A stretch of 6,449 bases of DNA from Bacillota bacterium (GTDB lineage Bacteria; Bacillota_E; JAJZYS01; JAILZS01), in NCBI GenBank assembly GCA_021817625.1, contig JAKASY010000121.1, positions 1-6,449 on the forward strand, read 5' to 3'. The translations under genes were made by a program, and so were the position numbers. Below the pieces are notes generated by a model, which was given only the letters and a program-made list of their open reading frames with translations, was not told the origin of the DNA and made no database searches. Shown piece after piece: positions 5,487-6,449 of the stretch (position 1 is its first letter; each line of letters begins with the position of its first letter).

Positions 5487-6449
5487 ATGCCGGTTCCACA
5501 GGAACGGGAGGTGGCGGTCGTCGGTCTTCGACGCGAGCTTGGCCTGCGCACGGTGGTCTCGACCAGCGCAGGCCTCGCCTTTGCCGCGGTGAACTTCCTC
5601 GCGGTCGTCCAGGTCGCGACCTACACCGGCGCGGAGAGCCTCTGGGTGGCGATCGTCACGGCCGCCGTCCTCTGCCTCGGCGCGGCGCTGCTGTTCTCCG
5701 AGCTGGCGGCCCGCTACCCGACGGCCGCCGGCCTGCGCCTATGGCTGCGGCGCGGCATCTCGGACAACTTCAGCCTTGGCTTCACGCTCGTCTACATCGT
5801 CGCCATCCTGCTCGTCGTGGCCGCCGATGCCTTCGTCCTCGGCAGCGTCGTCCACGCCGGCCTTCCGGGCGTGCCGGGCGTGGTGTGGGTGGTCGTCGCG
5901 CTGGGCGTGATCTTCCTGGTGAACCTCAGGGGCGTCCGCATGGCCGGCCGCCTGCAGGACCTTACGACCTATGCCCTCCTGGCCGGTCTTTTCGGCCTGT
6001 CGCTCTTCAGCCTTGCGCGCCACGGCCTGCACCCGGGCCGGCTTTGGCCGCCCACGGGCGGCGGCGCGGGCGTCGCCCAAGGCATCGCCGAGGGGATCTT
6101 CATCTTCGTCGGCTTCGAGTGGGTCACGCCGCTTGCCGAGGAGGTGCGCACCGCGACGGCCCTGCCCCCCGGCATGCTTGTGGCCGTGGCCCTCCTCGCG
6201 GTCGTGTTCGGCACGTTCGGCCTCGCGCTCACGGCGCTCGGGCATGCGCACGCGCTCACGGCGTCCACCGCGCCGCAGCTCGTGGTGGGCCGGGCGGCGC
6301 TCGGCGCCTTCGGCTTCTGGGCGATGCTCGTGATCACCGCGGTCACGGCGATCACGACGTTCAACGGCGCGTTCGTTTCCGGCAGCCGCCTGCTGTACGC
6401 GCTCTCGCGCGAGCGCGTCCTCCAGCCCGCGTTCGCCCACCTGAACGAG
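5487..6449 (+). CDS. APC-superfamily amino acid/polyamine permease, 3' end cut by window
   Basis: Membrane permease of the PotE/COG0531 type; the first 321 residues are visible, with about eight membrane segments of the usual 12. Family features are SELAARYPTAAGLRLWLRRG (71-90, the loop after TM2), VNLRGVRMAGRLQD (145-158), FIFVGFEWVTPLAEEV (205-220, the TM6 region) and FNGAFVSGSRLLYALSRE (292-309, TM8 and the loop after it). Two starts are possible. ATG 5487 gives a charged N-terminus (PQEREVAVVGLRRELGL), but its AGGAGG (5464-5469) is 17 nt away. GTG 5511 touches GGGAG with no spacing. I prefer ATG. The GSGIF-type substrate motif usual in TM1 is not seen; the segment reads GLAFAAVNFLAVVQVATYTG (29-48). 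It is divergent from gpr across 85 bases. Substrate unknown, probably an amino acid or amine. Confidence 0.88.
   Translation, partial: MPVPQEREVAVVGLRRELGLRTVVSTSAGLAFAAVNFLAVVQVATYTGAESLWVAIVTAAVLCLGAALLFSELAARYPTAAGLRLWLRRGISDNFSLGFTLVYIVAILLVVAADAFVLGSVVHAGLPGVPGVVWVVVALGVIFLVNLRGVRMAGRLQDLTTYALLAGLFGLSLFSLARHGLHPGRLWPPTGGGAGVAQGIAEGIFIFVGFEWVTPLAEEVRTATALPPGMLVAVALLAVVFGTFGLALTALGHAHALTASTAPQLVVGRAALGAFGFWAMLVITAVTAITTFNGAFVSGSRLLYALSRERVLQPAFAHLNE

Noticed and set aside
5739..6440. 233-codon minus-strand frame opposite the permease
   Set aside because: It is a charged, repetitive shadow translation; the plus strand carries the APC signatures.

Overview
The window looks like chromosomal DNA from a very GC-rich, endospore-forming bacterium. 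Two genes are spore-specific: an alpha/beta-type small acid-soluble spore protein (SASP) at 4125-4328 and the SASP-degrading germination protease GPR at 4418-5401. A DUF441 (YtwI-like) membrane protein fits the same picture. High GC, TTG/GTG starts and strong Shine-Dalgarno (SD) sequences suggest a deep-branching, high-GC Bacillota lineage (Symbiobacterium, Thermaerobacter or Limnochorda type). The lineage is inference; the spore-former call is well supported.

Layout, left to right. (1) 1-1672, minus: N-terminal 557 residues of a secreted S53 (sedolisin/kumamolisin) peptidase, with signal peptide, propeptide, an extra beta-rich segment and the first half of the catalytic domain. The catalytic serine lies beyond the window edge. 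(2) 1673-2120: an extremely GC-rich gap with no convincing gene but many perfect inverted repeats. (3) 2121-3467, minus: a 12-TM-type major facilitator (DHA1-like) exporter. (4) 3586-4029, plus: a DUF441 membrane protein, divergent from the exporter, with an uncertain start. (5) 4125-4328, plus: the SASP, with a candidate sigma-G/F promoter and a near-perfect ribosome binding site. (6) 4418-5401, minus: GPR, convergent with the SASP and separated from it by a strong hairpin. (7) 5487 to the end, plus: an APC-superfamily amino-acid/polyamine permease cut by the window end, divergent from GPR.

The coherent unit is the SASP-GPR pair. The SASP coats and protects spore DNA. GPR is made as a zymogen in the forespore and degrades SASPs at germination. 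Here protease and substrate are adjacent and convergent, and both the GPR self-processing site and the SASP cleavage site can be read in the translations. The peptidase, exporter and permease are plausible nutrient or efflux genes with no visible mechanistic link to the spore pair. I see no CRISPR array, tRNA, rRNA, transposase or phage gene, and no clear previously undescribed multi-gene system.
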